Below, in pieces: positions 36,168-48,550 of a stretch of 64,000 bases of DNA. The stretch is from Ancylostoma caninum. Its lineage: Eukaryota > Nematoda > Chromadorea > Rhabditida > Ancylostomatidae. The DNA lies in the NCBI GenBank assembly GCA_037903475.1, contig JBAJFG010000362.1:1984001-2048000 (forward strand), given 5' to 3'. The translations under genes were made by a program, and so were the position numbers. Position 1 is the first letter of the stretch, and every line of letters starts with the position of its first letter. Below the pieces are notes generated by a model that was not told the origin of the DNA, made no database searches, and worked only from the letters and a program-made list of their open reading frames with translations.

Positions 36168-37853
36168 ATCGGCAGAAATCCCGAAAATCCCGAGATATCC
36201 GGGTAAATCCTCAAAATTTCCAATTTTTTTGAAAATTCTCGCTCTTTTTCGCAATTTTAGCCAAAAATTCCACCAAATTCACATACATAGATACATACAT
36301 ACTCACATACATACACACATACATCCATACATACACACATTTTAGCCAAATATCCACAAAAATCCCCAAAAAATCCAAGATTTTTCGAATTTTTGGCAAT
36401 TTTAAGCAATTTTAGCCAGAATTTCCACCAAAATCATACATACATACACACATACATACACACATGCATACATACAACACACATACACACATACATACAC
36501 ACATACATCCACATACATCAGCTTGAAATCCCACAAAATCCCCAGAAATCCCAAAAATTCCGATTTTTTTTCGATTTTTGTCCGATTTTTCCCCAACTTT
36601 TCAGGAATTTTAGCCAGATTTCCCCTCAAATCCTCATACATACATACATACACCCATACATACACACATGCATTCATAAAGCATACATACATACACACAT
36701 TCATACATAGATACATAGATTTTAGAGAGAAATCGCTGAAAAACGCGATTTTTGAAAAGTGAGACCTAAACCACGCCCCCTTTTGTGCCGATTTGGCCCG
36801 ATTTTTGGCATTTTGAATTCTCTCACATACATACATACATACACCCATACATACATCCCAGACCCCGAAATTACGAATTTTCTCGAAAAAATCCGAAAAT
36901 CCGAAAAATCCGATTTTCTCATTTTTGGTGGATCCCGACTGGAATTCTTTTACACATCAACACTCCCCCCAACATCTACTACATACATACATACACCCAT
37001 ACATACATACATTCATACAGACATACTACGGATTTTTAAACGTTTCACGGATTTGTAGCTAAGCCACGCCCACTTCTTATCCGATTTTCTTGGTTTTATG
37101 CTCATTTGAAAGAGCATCCAAAACTCTACCAAAACATACATACGTACCTACCATTGAGTGTTTTTGAAGATTTGTAGCTATGCCACGCCCCTTTGGACGA
37201 GCTACACCGACGGCTATGTGACCATTCGATAGAGCTCGATGAGACGAACACATACATATATACATGTATGCCATCGTATCCACATACAGCCGAGATACAG
37301 CCTTCACCCCCCATTTTGTGCAATTACACACAACTTGCAGTTCTACACTACAAACGACGCCTAATATTTTTAAAAAATTCTCCATAAAAAACTATGTACA
37401 TACGTATATAGATGTATATATGTATGTATGTATAAGCATTTTTCCCGGTTTTTACGGGTTTTTCTCGGTTTTTTAATTTTCGTGCCGGGACCCACACGTT
37501 ATCCAGGGACGGGACCTGGACACCTCGATCCAGAATTTTATGCTGAATCTAATGGAAAAAGTCCCACTGCTCTAGCTCTTCATAGAAGAGCGCTAATCTA
37601 GAAGCTGGAAGTAAATTTTGAATTTTCGTGGCGGGACCCGCAACCCCCTGGCGACCGCATACCCCCACATCAGTAGCCCCGGCCCTGCCCTATCTTTTCC
37701 CCCTGCTCCCCCCGCGCCAGCGCTTCTCCCCGAGGCTCTAGTCATATAGCATCTGGAGATAGTGCATTAACGGAGGAACGGCCTACGACGCACCGAAATT
37801 TCCCCCAAGAACCTGCCACCAGGCGGGTTGGGAGGTGGAGGACGGAGGTGGGA
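36168..37853. repeat. First copy of the large duplicated block (left part)
   Basis: A mixture of CATA-rich stretches and AT-rich spacers followed by GC-rich sequence. It is matched nearly base for base, about 2.8 kb to the right, by 38970-40652. Within it, two partly related segments (ggatttgtagctaagccacgc near 37047 and gatttgtagctatgccacgc near 37169) look like old internal repeats. No gene was recognised. Confidence 0.9.
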
Positions 37854-38295
37854 AAAAACCAGAACTATGCAGAAATTTTGCCGGATTTTCAGTCCGGCAG
37901 CTTTGGTTGAGTTTCAACCGATTTTTGCATGGCTCTCCTCAGTGATCCCAGCCGCGACAGCCGGCTGGATCCCGAGGATAACCATGGATTTCGGGCCGTT
38001 AGGCCCGGAATCCGCGGCTGTCACCGGTTTAATTACCCAAGTTTGAGGTACCTACATACACGTATGCACAGATACATACATAGATACACGCATACATTCA
38101 TACATAGACACATACAAACATACATACAAACATACATACAGGGCGGACAACTCGTCCGCACCCATCAGACGCTCCGCCCCCTCGACCAGACGCTCCGCCC
38201 ACTCGCCGAATAGCCCGATTTGCCGGGATTTTCACGGTTTTTTCGGTTTTGCTCGGTTCTCCTCGGATTTCCCGAGCATCTGCTCAACCGCCAGA
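37854..38295. repeat. 442-bp SL1-bearing unit, copy A
   Basis: Begins aaaaaaccagaactatgcag and carries gccggattttcagtccggc, the SL1 string (38026-38047), a CATA-rich stretch and then a GC-rich end with cagacgctccgccc twice. It is followed immediately by copy B (38296-38737), nearly identical at an offset of 442 bp. Confidence 0.9.
38026..38047 (+). other. Perfect SL1 spliced-leader sequence, copy A
   Basis: Matches the nematode SL1 exon at 22 of 22 positions (GGTTTAATTA... to ...AAGTTTGAG) and is followed by GT, as in the SL RNA. The next 100 nt are CATA-rich and hold no Sm site of the AATTTTTGG kind, so it is not a canonical SL RNA gene. Confidence 0.9.
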
Positions 38296-38737
38296 AAAAA
38301 CCAGAACTATGCAGAAATTTTGCCGGATTTTCAGTCCGGCAGCTTTGGTTGAGTTTCAACCGATTTTTGCATGGCTCTCCTCAGTGATCCCAGCCGCGAC
38401 AGCCGGCTGGATCCCGAGGATAACCATGGATTTCGGGCCGTTAGGCCCGGAATCCGCGGCTGTCACCGGTTTAATTACCCAAGTTTGAGGTACCTACATA
38501 CACGTATACACAGATACATACATAGATACACGCATACATTCATACATAGACACATACAAACATACATACAAACATACATACAGGGCGGACAACTCGTCCG
38601 CACCCATCAGACGCTCCGCCCCCTCGACCAGACGCTCCGCCCACTCGCCGAATAGCCCGATTTGCCGGGATTTTCACGGTTTTTTCGGTTTTGCTCGGTT
38701 CTCCTCGGATTTCCCGAGCATCTGCTCAACCGCCAGC
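38296..38737. repeat. 442-bp SL1-bearing unit, copy B
   Basis: Tandem duplicate of 37854-38295 with only a few substitutions. At its right end it runs into a short unique stretch (cccccgcgagacaccaga) and then a second (TACA)n array. Confidence 0.9.
38468..38489 (+). other. Perfect SL1 spliced-leader sequence, copy B
   Basis: Again 22 of 22 positions, with the same flanks as copy A (ctgtcacc before, GTACCTACATAC after). Confidence 0.9.
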
Positions 38738-38753
38738 CCCCGCGAGACACCAG

Positions 38754-38969
38754 ACATACATACATACATACATACATACATACATACATACATACATACA
38801 TACATACATACATACATACATACATACATACATACATACATACATACATACATACATACATACATACATACATACATACATACATACATACATACATACA
38901 TACATACATACATACATACATACATACATACATACATACATACATACATACATACATACATACATACAT
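38754..38969. repeat. (TACA)n microsatellite, about 54 units
   Basis: Second long TACA array, in the position equivalent to 35926-36167 relative to the duplicated block. Confidence 0.99.
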
Positions 38970-40905
38970 AATCGGCAGAAATCCCGAAAATCCCGAGATA
39001 TCCGGGTAAATCCTCAAAATTTCCAATTTTTTTGAAAATTCTCGCTCTTTTTCGCAATTTTAGCCAAAAATTCCACCAAATTCACATACATAGATACATA
39101 CATACTCACATACATACACACATACATCCATACATACACAGATTTTAGCCAAATATCCACAAAAATCCCCAAAAAATCCAAGATTTTTCGAATTTTTGAC
39201 AATTTTAAGCAATTTTAGCCAGAATTTCCACCAAAATCATACATACATACACACATACATACACACATGCATACATACAACACACATACACACATACATA
39301 CACACATACATCCACATACATCAGCTTGAAATCCCACAAAATCCCCAAAAATCCCAAAAATTCCGATTTTTTTCGATTTTTGTCCGATTTTTCCCCAACT
39401 TTTCAGGAATTTTAGCCAGATTTCCCCTCAAATCCTCATACATACATACATACACCCATACATACACACATGCATTCATAAAGCATATATACATACACAC
39501 ATTCATACATAGATACATAGATTTTAGAGAGAAATCGCTGAAAAACGCGATTTTTGAAAAGTGAGACCTAAACCACGCCCCCTTTTGTGCCGATTTGGCC
39601 CGATTTTTGGCATTTTGAATTCTCTCACTAACATACATACATACACCCATACATACATCCCAGACCCCGAAATTACGAATTTTCTCGAAAAAATCCGAAA
39701 ATCCGAAAAATCCGATTTTCTCATTTTTGGTGAATCCCGACTGGAATTCTTTTACACATCAACACTCCCCCCAACATCTACTACATACATACATACACCC
39801 ATACATACATACATTCATACAGACATACTACGGATTTTTAAACGTTTCACGGATTTGTAGCTAAGCCACGCCCACTTCTTATCCGATTTTCTTGGTTTTA
39901 TGCTCATTTGAAAGAGCATCCAAAACTCTACCAAAACATACATACGTACCTACCATTGAGTGTTTTTGAAGATTTGTAGCTATGCCACGCCCCTTTGGAC
40001 GAGCTACACCGACGGCTATGTGACCATTCGATAGAGCTCAATGAGACGAACACATACATATATACATGTATGCCATCATATCCACATACAGCCGAGATAC
40101 AGCCTTCACCCCCCATTTTGTGCAATTACACACAACTTGCAGTTCTACACTACAAACGACGCCTAATATTTTTAAAAAATTCTCCATAAAAAACTATGTA
40201 CATACGTATATAGATGTATATATGTATGTATGTATAAGCATTTTTCCCGGTTTTTACGGGTTTTTCTCGGTTTTTTAATTTTCGTGCCGGGACCCACACG
40301 TTATCCAGGGACGGGACCTGGACACCTCGATCCAGAATTTTATGCTGAATCTAATGGAAAAAGTCCCACTGCTCTAGCTCTTCATAGAAGAGCGCTAATC
40401 TGAGAAGCTGGAAGTAAATTTTGAATTTTCGTGGCGGGACCCGCGACCCCCTGGCGACCGCATACCCCCACATCAGTAGCCCCGGCCCTGCCCTATCTTT
40501 CCCCCTGCTCTCCCCGCGCCAGCGCTTCTCCCCCCGAGGCTCTAGTCATATAGCATCTGGAGATAGTGCATTAACGGAGGAACGGCCTACGACGCACCGA
40601 AATTTCCCCAAACTCCGCCCGGCGGGTTGGGAGGTGGAGGACGGAGGTGGGAAAAAACCAGAACTATGCAGAATTTTTGCCGGATTTTTAGTCCGGCAGC
40701 TTTGGTTGAGTTTCAACCGATTTTTGCATGGCTCTCCTCAGTGATCCCAGCCGCGGCAGCCGGCTGGATCCCGAGGATAACCATGGATTTCGGGCCGTTA
40801 GTTAGGCCCGGAATCCGCGGCTGTCACTGGTTTAATTACCCAAGTTTGAGGTACCTACATACACGTATACACAGATACATACATAGATACACGCATACAT
40901 TCATA
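38970..40905. repeat. Second copy of the large duplicated block, cut by a gap
   Basis: Parallels 36168-38104 at an offset of about 2.80 kb with a few substitutions and short indels (for example 40617-40620 differs from 37810-37820). It includes a third SL1-bearing unit from about 40653. The scaffold gap starts inside its CATA-rich part. Confidence 0.9.
40829..40850 (+). other. Perfect SL1 spliced-leader sequence, copy C
   Basis: 22 of 22 positions conserved although the flank has changed (ctgtcactgg instead of ctgtcaccgg). GTACCTACATAC follows as in copies A and B. Confidence 0.9.
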
Positions 40906-41005
40906 NNNNNNNNNNNNNNNNNNNNNNNNNNNNNNNNNNNNNNNNNNNNNNNNNNNNNNNNNNNNNNNNNNNNNNNNNNNNNNNNNNNNNNNNNNNNNNN
41001 NNNNN
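40906..41005. other. Scaffold gap of 100 N
   Basis: Exactly 100 undetermined bases, a conventional arbitrary gap size, lying between a CATA-rich stretch and a CA array. The true length is unknown. Confidence 0.99.

Positions 41006-41071
<66 letters not shown>
41006..41071. repeat. (CA)n microsatellite next to the gap
   Basis: About 33 CA units abut the gap on its right side. Confidence 0.99.
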
Positions 41072-41075
<4 letters not shown>

Positions 41076-41237
41076 AACTTTCACTTTTATATATACAAAT
41101 GTCTGCATCCTTGTTGATAGTCCTAATCCATTAAATAAGCTCCAAACGCTCGAATTTCTGAGTATGTACATTTCTTCGAGGCGTGGCACCCTGTCTCTCT
41201 GCCACACCCTATGATCGATGCTTGTCCTCTCGCTTCC

Positions 41238-41515
41238 TACTCAGAACCCCAAAAACAAGTTTCTGATCGCATCCGAAACTTGCTTTTCCAAAAGCTTGTT
41301 GACAAGTTGTTTTCACACTTCCTTGCCGACAAGTTGTTCACCCTAAAAGCTTGTCGTCAACTTGCTTTCAACAACGAAGCAGTGAAAACAAGTTTTCGAC
41401 AAGCTTTTCGTTCGAACAACTTGTCGGCAAGGAAGTGTGAAAACAACTTGTCGACAAGCTTTTGAGGAAGCAAATTTCAGATGCGATCAGAAACTTGTTT
41501 TTGGGGTTCTGAGTA
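41238..41515. mobile_element. Foldback/MITE, near-perfect inverted repeat
   Basis: TACTCAGAACCCCAAAAACA at the left mirrors ttttggggttctgagta at the right. The arms stay paired through aagtttctgatcgcatc, aacttgtcgacaagcttt and ttccttgccgacaagttgtt. The two halves together span the whole 278 bp. TA at both ends suggests a TA target site. Confidence 0.85.
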
Positions 41516-41700
41516 TGCAATGCTGGCCGCGTTGCTACGGGGTGTGCCGCGTCGCACAGACTGCAGCAGCTGAGGTTTAATGGGCGCATCTCATGTGAAT
41601 ATTTTGTATTCACATCGAAACAGACAACGTCCACGCAGTGTTTATTAATCCGGAACGTATTATAGAGAAGGATAATTTCAATAAAAATGACGTTTTTGTT

Positions 41701-42526
41701 TCAGAGCAAGTCGACATTATTCTCAATAGCTGTGGCGATAGCAGCCTGAAAAAGTAGATCATCATCAGTGAGAGAAATAATGGTAACACTCCGGGATTAC
41801 TCGTACCATAAGTTCTTCATCCTCTGACGTGCTCAAGGAATACGAATCCAACAGTTCGGATAGGACTTTTTCGAAGTATTCAACCGAGTTCTCTGTGAGT
41901 CGACATACACTCAAGTCCTCACCGCTGCTCATGTAACACAAGGCGGGTAGGTCCTTCCTTGTCAGATTCAGCTCTTCCAGGATCAACTCATATTCGGCAG
42001 CATCCACCTCCAGTAACGCAAAGTCTACCTCGGGCTAAAGTAGGGAAATTTCCTTGAGAGATCTTCTTGGTTTTTTTTTTGAACATCTGGAGGAAGACCA
42101 TAGAATGTGTTTTGGTTCTTTGCAGTTTATTTTTATCCCTTTTTTTCTATTTTTTGCCTACTTCAAGATATGTAATACAAGATGAAGCAGAAATGCATAT
42201 TTACGAGAACTGGCCCCCCGACCAATTTCTCCACGTGTTTGGAGTTTTTTTTTTCACTTATTAACAGCTACAACGGCCACAGTTTTCTAATGGAAATGAT
42301 AAAACTCAATTTCTTACAAATGTTGGTTATGAATATTCTCTGCAAAGGATTTAAGTAGAGAGATCACTACACCAACCCTCTGGTCTCTTATCGCCTGGCA
42401 AAAATTCGTCTCAAACTTCTCAAAATCCAGCGATCCAGTATCGGCCATAATGAGAACACGTTCTCGATCATAATCCTCCAAGAAAGATATGACGTTTTCG
42501 GAATCCAGGCGGCACAGCGAGTCGTC
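41701..42526 (-). CDS. Thioredoxin-fold-like protein, 3' exons
   Basis: Three exons are visible. About 42526-42355 begins after atattttcag and reads DDSLCRLDSENVISFLEDY and then RVLIMADTGSLDFEKF. About 42035-41810 follows cctactttag and reads PEVDFALLEVDAAEYELILE, then LTRKDLPALCYMSSGEDLSV and VEYFEKVLSELLDSY. The last, 41745-41701, reads AAIATAIENNVDLL and stops. The order 'L...N...FL.....VLI' then 'VDFALLEVDAAEYE' then 'LPALCYM' is like the b-type domains of protein disulfide isomerases, but no CXXC motif is seen. A signal peptide exon and the start codon were not found. The family is inferred, not certain. Confidence 0.5.
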
Positions 42527-43700
42527 CTGAAAATATCTTTAGCACGAACGGAGACCAAAAACCACGACCTGATGCTGCGAAAACCGACCTCCATCGTAGC
42601 AGAAGCTAAAATAGACCTACCGAGCACATGCACTATCAAGTTGATAGTATCGACGTCTTTGCTGTTTTTGATAGGCAATTCGAGCTTTTTTTTTTGATTG
42701 AGTGAATTCTTCCAAAGGATAATTTGGAAAAATTCACATAATCGAAAACTCTAACGGAATTGATTGGTAGAACTGTCGTTTTTTTTTTGCTTTGGATTAT
42801 TTTAACATCCTTATTTTATTACTACTTGAACAATCACTCTTGGCTGTTTAAAATTACAATTTGCCCTAAAAAGTTTTACTTTTGAAATTTCGATAAGCCA
42901 GATTTGTTTCTTAGTGTGAACATAACTGTTTCACCCTCTTCCGCTCCTTCCCTCGTCTGCTAGCGCTATCGCCATTTCGCGAAGGGAGCATTCGTTTTCC
43001 AGGTGTGGAGTGTTGTACCTGGGATGGTGCTTCTGCGGAGGCTGCAACACGCCTTCTAGGCGGGTTGACCAACCACAGGGCTGCGCTGAACTGCCCTTTC
43101 CAGGCACCACTTTCCACACGCGATTCCTTCGTTCAATAACATTCCTTCTCTGAAGTACATAGTATAAGATTTGAAAAAAAAGATGTTCGCAATGTATCCT
43201 GATTGACTATGTCAAACATCAGCTTTTTTGCAAATCCACCATGTGAGGTTTCTCATCAATCAATGGGCAAGATGTCCACATTCGTAATTGTTTCCGTGAA
43301 TTTCTACGAGTCATAATATCTTATCATGACCCGTAGAAATCCGTCATGGCTTACAAACAAGTAAAGCATTCACAATTACTGCTTTTATTTCCGATATCGA
43401 CAGAAAAATGAGCACTTTTTGGAACAAATCAACAAGCGATAAATACAGAATAAGTTTGTTTTCTGCTTCTAAAGCACATCAAAATCCGTTATGTCCATAA
43501 ACGATCAATTTCACAATAGATTTATAAGTCAGTCCTTTAAATGGATAGTGAAGATTTGAACGTGAGGTCATCAATTGATATGCACACAGTGAGTACGATT
43601 AAGCAATTTCACAGCCTGGCTACTGGAGTTGATTTCAAGGAAGTGAGGATCAAGTGAAAAATACGGATACAGTATACGTACAGGTAAAAACTGAACAGCT
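42527..43700. other. Spacer with little recognisable content
   Basis: Between the thioredoxin-like exons and the coiled-coil gene. A minus-strand AATAAA-type signal lies near 43383 and could serve the coiled-coil gene. A hairpin (ATTTCTACGAGTCATaatatcttatcaTGACCCGTAGAAAT, read in two arms) lies at 43299-43341. Upstream exons of the 41701 gene may be hidden here. Confidence 0.4.
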
Positions 43701-43710
43701 TTAAACTAAT

Positions 43711-46700
43711 TCATTTCTTTCGTCGATGATGTGATGAGCCTGCTCGTGACGATCCCGCTTCCTGAAAACAGCCATAATAGAATTCTTGCTAAAATTCTAG
43801 CGTGACGCCCAAGTTAGCATTATTAGTCGCTAATAGAGGGTCCTTTGGTCCACGAAGAAATTTGTGAAAACAACCATTGCACAGTTAACATGAGAATGAA
43901 TGTAGAATGAATTTTTCCACTCACAGATCTTGGCGGTATCCTTCCGTGAGAGTTTCTAGCACTATACAGCTTTCCAACTGGATCAGCGGGAGGCTGAGGC
44001 TCTGTAAATGACCAGTAGATTAGTAAACAAAATAATGCACACCTTTGGGTATTTGTAGAATATTTGGTAAAAGAGGGTGTGTTTGTCGCTCCATCCATTT
44101 ACATAACCCGCATATCTACAGCTATTTTCCATCAATTTTTCAATCTTTACGAAATTAAAGGCTACATAGGCGGTTCTTGTTCGGGAGGGGGGGGGGGGGG
44201 GCGGAAGCATTGTTTTATGCAGCAACATCGAATGGAACACAGATTATGATATGATATTTTCACTCAATACTGCGAAGTTCAGAGAATTAAACTTACCAAT
44301 ATTCTCGCCGTAACCTGCTGATATAGGCCTGCTGAGCGGGAACAACCGATCAAGGGGTGATGAAGCAGCTCGAGAAGACGGAATCGCAGACAGCGCGTTG
44401 CGGTAGCCATTGGTTATCGCGCGTAAGGCCTCACCTTCCATTTGACCCCGATACTGTACGAAATTTTCTTCATAGTCCGCGACCTGTTAATGGCTAATTG
44501 ACAAGGCCAGATCGTTATTATGACAATATTGACACAGTCTGTTCTTCACAACAAACAGAAATTATAGGTCTTCGTTACCGGTCGTCTACATATACATATA
44601 GTTATGATTTTAAAACTATGATTTGAAATTTAAACCTTTTCCTCTGCAGCACGTGCACGTTTCTCTGCTTCGTCACGTTGCTCTTCCACCGATTTTAACT
44701 GTTTTCGCACTTCCATGACCTTGGCTTTGGCTAGACGTTCTCGCTCAGCATCGATGGCTTTCGTCTCCTCCAGGTACTGATTCTTCAAAAATACCATGTA
44801 CGAGTAGGATACTATAACAAAAGCCTACTCATTCGAATACAACGCAGGACAATTTATTTCTGCTATAGAGGGAACGTCAATCACGATCACTACTCCTGCG
44901 GCCTGGAGCCTGGCACCACCTACGTAGCGCTGCTGGATGCTGTGGATTTCGAGTGCTGCCTCGCCAGCGCCGCGTACGTACTGCGGCGCTCCAGGCTGCG
45001 GGAATAGTGATCGTGATTGACGCTCCCTGTAACTAATTTAGCTGCTAGGTTGTACTGCAACAGTAAACAAACTAAATAGGAGGGAACAAATTCCACTGCT
45101 AGTGAGAAACATGTATTAAAAAAGAAAAAAGCATGAATTAACATGAACTACCATCTGCCTGGTGATTTCCATTTCTCTTCTTTTCACTTGCGCTTCAGCA
45201 ACAGCCTCCACTTGTCTGATCCTATCCTTCAGCTCCCGAATTTCTTGATCTCGAGTAGCCACCTCAAATTCATTGGAATGAGGGAACAGGGAACAAACCT
45301 TAGCGTGAACTTTTTTTTCTTCGAGTTTCATTATAAAAGCTAGACAATTACTTTAAAGGCAGTGTCCAGGCAAAATTTTCAAGTATTAGATTTCTGTGGT
45401 TTATAGGCCAGCTTGGCTCACTCATATCAGATATGAACTTAAAAGATCACAAAACGCTCGAAAAAACATTTTCCAAACCCCTTTCTGACTGATGCGGACG
45501 AGATGTCCGACAACACTCTCGTCATCGAGGGCGCAGAGAAAATTTTTTATCGATTGATAGCGCCAGTTCGCTGCTTCAATTTTAGCTTCGACCGGTCAGT
45601 TACTGTTCCTTTAGAGGATCGCATCTCTGTTAAAGTGCTACTTTTTGGCCAGTTTTAACAAAAAGAGGTAAGTTTCGGTATGAGTAGCCATTTCCCGACA
45701 TAATATGATCGTTGAACACTCCATCGAGTATAGACCCGTGAACTGTAGATCCAAGATCGTTTAAAATGAAGAACTGAAGTGTTGAGCAACAGTATCTGAA
45801 TGTTTAGAACACATACGCAAACTTGGGACGCATATATGGAGATATATCAATCACAGTAGAGAGGCGCTGCCACAATCAGTTTGATATTTTCCAACGATGC
45901 TGCACGTTATATGTACCAACTTTACGCGCAAAATGGCAGACGGCCGGTGGGTGGGCTGGGCACTGGAGATGGGTTTGGGTACTGGGTCTAAGGCGGATAT
46001 CACGCCTATTTCTGCGACTTTTTCGCTGAAACTTTGGCAATCGGCTATGGAGCCGACCCTTCAGCCCCAAGGGGTTTGCTTGGAAACTGCCTTTAAGAAA
46101 ACGTCATCTTGGCATTTCCCGACAAAAATTACATAACCAGACCCTAGTTTGGCAACAACGGCGAGAAATTGAATCTTTTATGACGGAACCACTCCAGAAA
46201 TATTCTTTGTTTTGAAAGAAAACGGTAGAATACCTCCGCTTTAGCAGCAATCAGAGCATCCTCCTTTGCCTTCACATCAGCTGCAAGATCATGCAGTCGC
46301 GCATCCATTTCTGAAAATCAGAAATAGATGTAACCGTTCAAAATTGCGTTCCAAGCATTTTGTAAAGGAAATTGGGGTATAACGAGAAAGGAACAGAGAA
46401 ATGGTAAGAGTTTATCATGCTAGTAAATGTGGAACTAACGTTCGAGCCTCTGATCTCGTTGATCACTGTGATTCTGTAAAGAATCTCGTTCAAAACGCAA
46501 CATATCCAGGTTCTTGTTCGCTTCCTTGAGTTCCTGAACAAACAAAAACCCCATTAACTTTGGCTGCAATAAGCGAAATGTTGAAGCACGAAATATCTGA
46601 AGCAAAAACTATCTCTCACCTCCTTTTTCGCTTCGAGTTGAGCTGTTGTTTGCTGGAGCTGGTTTTGTAACGTATTACTCTGGGCTAATGAGAGAGCGTG

Positions 46701-48550
46701 CTTCTATAAACAGAATAGATATATTCGATTTAGAAAAATGAACAAATGAGTGCCCTATCACCTGCTTCCATTTCATAATCTCTTTGGACGATGACTGCTG
46801 CAGCTCGCTCAAGCCATCGGTAGCTTGTTTCGCCACTCTTCGTGCCTAAAAGACTGGATTGCTTAGAAGGTGAACGAGTTCTCCTAGAACACGCTGACAA
46901 TGAGCGTTATCTACACATAGCTTTATTCTCATGAAGTAAATTTGCAAAATTTTATGAATGTTTACCTGGTCGAGCACGTTAGACTGCGAGCGAATTATGT
47001 GTACCCTTAGAACTTCAAGCGCATCCTAAAAGAAGTAACACTCATAACGAGTGAGGGCCATTTGTGGTCATTCTAGAGCAATTAGGTCAGCAATTTCGAC
47101 CATTTGAATTTGCTTTATTAACTTACGCTGAGCTCCCGATTCCTTTTGTGAAGTTGTTCCTTCTCCCTCTCGCTCACATGACAACGAAGCGCGTATCGTT
47201 GCAATTGCGCACGAGCCTCTACTTCACTTAGCTTCTGGACAAATATATCTCTACATGCTTCACAACAAAGAATTAGAGTTGAAGCTAATGTAGTTCAATA
47301 AAGAAAACTAAAAAATGACAAAGAAACGTCAGCGCACCGAAGACGCGCAGATGATCCCTATTCATTTCCAAAAGATCTAGTACCACCTTCAAAAAATAGC
47401 CTCTACAACTAGTTTAGACATAATACATTAGTATATTCAAAATGAACTCACACCCAGTTCCTGAACTTCCGCATCATAAGTCTCAAAGTTCCTGGCGAAA
47501 AAGGCGCCATTGCCATAAATAGCAGCAATCCTATCCATGTCTTCTTGGAGTTTCGCGAACATGGTGTCCACATGATTGGCCAGCCTGCAAATAATTGTAT
47601 GAATTGGACAAAATGCGTTCAAAAAATACACTACTATTATACATTAGACAGTTTCATTGTAAATGCTTTCCACATAAAGGAGCTAACAGGGTTGGACGCA
47701 CAATTTCATCGCAGACTTACAACTTCCCACACTTTCTCGGACCCATCGGTAACATCTCCTTACACATCCAAAATAAACTCACGCACGAGATACGAGAGGC
47801 TAACCCAACAGTTTGATGGGTAGCTTGTCTTGTTCGAGGATATAACTAAAAGTGCTACCCGATGTTCACCATTTTGACGCTCAAGTCCTGAGATTTTCGA
47901 AAAACGCAGCTATAGGAGCACCATGAGTCGAACGACGGAGTAGCCTAGTAGGTAATGATGAACTGCTGATCACAGGGTGAACGGTTTCGATCCCACCAAT
48001 GCTCACTGTTTTGCGCGTTGTATCTTTCCTCTTAAGATCTTGGGTTAGGAATGGTAGACATAATTTACCAATCTGATAGGCGAAGCTTCGAAATAAAAAG
48101 GTTTCACTTCCATCTGGTGAGCTAGCCTCTTGCGATCCCCTTGTGAGATCAAAATAAAGCTATCAAAACCAAAGTGAATTAATAATGAAAACAAGTGAAA
48201 ATTGCCATCAAAAGGTGAAAACGGACCTTTCACTGGAGACAGTCGTCGACATCTTAACTTCCTCACGAGTACTTTCGCTTTCTTCCCACTCACCATCTCC
48301 ATGCATCATGTTGTCTATAGCTGGGCTGTTCCCAGCAGGGTAACTAGAAACAAGGTTTCCTTACCATCTACTGGTCTACAACGCATAATAGTTTTAAAAC
48401 CGACCTGCTCTCATTCTTGGGATTAACGAATAACTTCCTAGACGACGCTGGACGATGATGATGACTGTTGTTGTACTTAATTGCTTCTGCACCAACAGGG
48501 ATAGATGAACCAGTGGATTCCACAGGTGAGAACAAGTTCTCACTACTCAT
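43711..48550 (-). CDS. Long coiled-coil protein, many small exons
   Basis: Starts MSSENLFSPVESTGSSIPV at 48550, right after a splice acceptor, with a Ser/His-rich N-terminus. Then follow about twelve exons of heptad-rich sequence: FAKLQEDMDRIAAIYGNGAF (about 47590-47455), KLSEVEARAQLQRYALRCHV (about 47230), ARRVAKQATDGLSELQQSS (46845), KHALSLAQSNTLQNQLQQTT (46705), ELKEANKNLDMLRFERDSLQ (46535), EMDARLHDLAADVKAKEDAL (46310), RDQEIRELKDRIRQVEAVAE (45260) and RLAKAKVMEVRKQLKSVEEQ (44740). The tail is disordered (SSPLDRLFPLSRPISAGYGE, then PQPPADPVGKLYS) and ends SSHHRRKK, stop at 43711. No catalytic domain is seen. The shape suggests a structural or adaptor protein; the family is not recognised. 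A MITE sits in one intron and a SINE-like repeat in another. Confidence 0.8.
44866..45031. mobile_element. MITE in a coiled-coil-gene intron
   Basis: Left arm tatagagggaacgtcaatca, right arm the inverse of tacagggagcgtcaatcacg. Pairing continues through cgatcacta and 'gcctggagc'. A lone end of the same type (tgactgacgttccctata) lies at 59577-59592. Confidence 0.8.
47928..48015 (+). mobile_element. Possible tRNA-derived SINE
   Basis: TAGCCTAGTAGG fits the RNA polymerase III A box, and GGTTTCGATCCC about 45 bp later is a B box with one extra T. The following sequence is not tRNA-like. It lies in an intron of the coiled-coil gene in the opposite orientation. Confidence 0.4.

Noticed and set aside
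35878..36254. Long Tyr-Ile-His-Thr and Met-Tyr-Val-Cys open frames, also at 38607-39057
   Set aside because: They are translations of (TACA)n arrays, open in several frames on both strands.
38026..38140. A canonical SL1 RNA gene
   Set aside because: The SL1 exon and GT are present, but there is no Sm-binding site in the following 100 nt, no 5S rDNA and no recognisable snRNA-type structure. It is kept as an SL1-bearing repeat only.
47928..48015. A tRNA gene
   Set aside because: A- and B-box-like motifs are present, but the B box has an extra base and no acceptor stem pairs by eye.
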